From: Bordetella sp.
GTDB lineage: Bacteria > Pseudomonadota > Gammaproteobacteria > Burkholderiales > Burkholderiaceae_B
Assembly (NCBI GenBank): GCA_027450125.1
Contig: DAIDKG010000283.1
Span: 1 to 5,723 of the forward strand
Length of the DNA stretch: 5,723 bases
Direction of reading: 5' to 3'
In this document: one piece after another, positions 5,652 to 5,723 of the stretch
Layout: the number at the start of each line of letters is the position of its first letter
Numbering within the stretch: position 1 is the stretch's first letter
Notes under the pieces: model-generated
Databases searched by the model: none
What the model was told of the DNA's origin: nothing
What the model saw: only the letters and a program-made list of their open reading frames with translations
Position numbers and translations under genes: made by a program

Positions 5652-5723
5652 TCAGCGCTTGAGCAAGCCCGCCTGCGCCACCGCCGCGCGCAGGGCATCG
5701 AGTTCGGCCTTGCCCGGCGCTTC
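5652..5723 (-). CDS. C-terminal tail of an upstream gene, possibly a dihydrodipicolinate-synthase-family aldolase
   Basis: Twenty-three codons and a TGA (5654-5652) enter from the right edge in one frame and end with AELDALRAAVAQAGLLKR. An amphipathic Ala/Leu/Arg helix ending in AGLL close to the stop is common at the C-terminus of DapA/N-acetylneuraminate-lyase family proteins, which also often sit beside bug genes. The piece is too short to prove the family. It lies 39 bp upstream of the bug gene on the same strand, so it is probably the preceding member of the same operon. Confidence 0.5.
   Translation of the reverse strand, partial: EAPGKAELDALRAAVAQAGLLKR

Noticed and set aside
1..5723. 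tRNA, rRNA, CRISPR arrays, insertion sequences or phage genes
   Set aside because: No tRNA-like cloverleaf, regularly spaced repeats, terminal inverted repeats or transposase/integrase motifs were seen on either strand.

Overview
The window is GC-rich, with dense genes and GC-biased third codon positions. It carries a Bug/TctC-type periplasmic binding protein next to a tartrate-dehydratase-type enolase-superfamily enzyme. That combination, with an LdcA-like Orn/Lys/Arg decarboxylase, suggests a betaproteobacterium of the Burkholderiales, most likely the Alcaligenaceae (Bordetella/Achromobacter type). The taxonomy is inferred from gene families, not from a marker gene.

Layout. (1) Positions 1-1928, minus strand: the first 642 codons of a PLP-dependent Orn/Lys/Arg decarboxylase whose C-terminus lies beyond the left edge. 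(2) Positions 1929-2133: a 205-bp divergent intergenic region with a perfect 10-bp direct repeat, a very GC-rich tandem repeat and a possible extended -10 promoter. (3) Positions 2134-2649, plus strand: a GNAT-family N-acetyltransferase. (4) Positions 2650-2741: a convergent intergenic region with a GC hairpin and a purine/pyrimidine-asymmetric stretch that may end transcription. (5) Positions 2742-5723, minus strand: a tight gene cluster, in transcription order the tail of a cut-off gene (possibly a dihydrodipicolinate-synthase-family aldolase), a Bug solute-binding protein, an SDR oxidoreductase and D-tartrate dehydratase (tarD). Gaps are 39 bp, an 11-bp overlap and 41 bp.

How the genes may work together. 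TarD has every catalytic and metal-binding residue expected of the D-tartrate dehydratase that turns D-tartrate into oxaloacetate. The Bug protein would bind a small carboxylate in the periplasm, plausibly the same or a related hydroxy acid. The SDR, and perhaps the cut-off upstream enzyme, would process related hydroxy or keto acids. No TctA/TctB membrane subunits and no regulator are in the window. The decarboxylase and acetyltransferase look unrelated to this cluster.

Nothing here is clearly a new system. The more unusual points are the SDR in a tarD operon with His in place of the usual tetrad Asn, the embedded ribosome site that couples bug to the SDR, and the direct repeat in the divergent promoter region.
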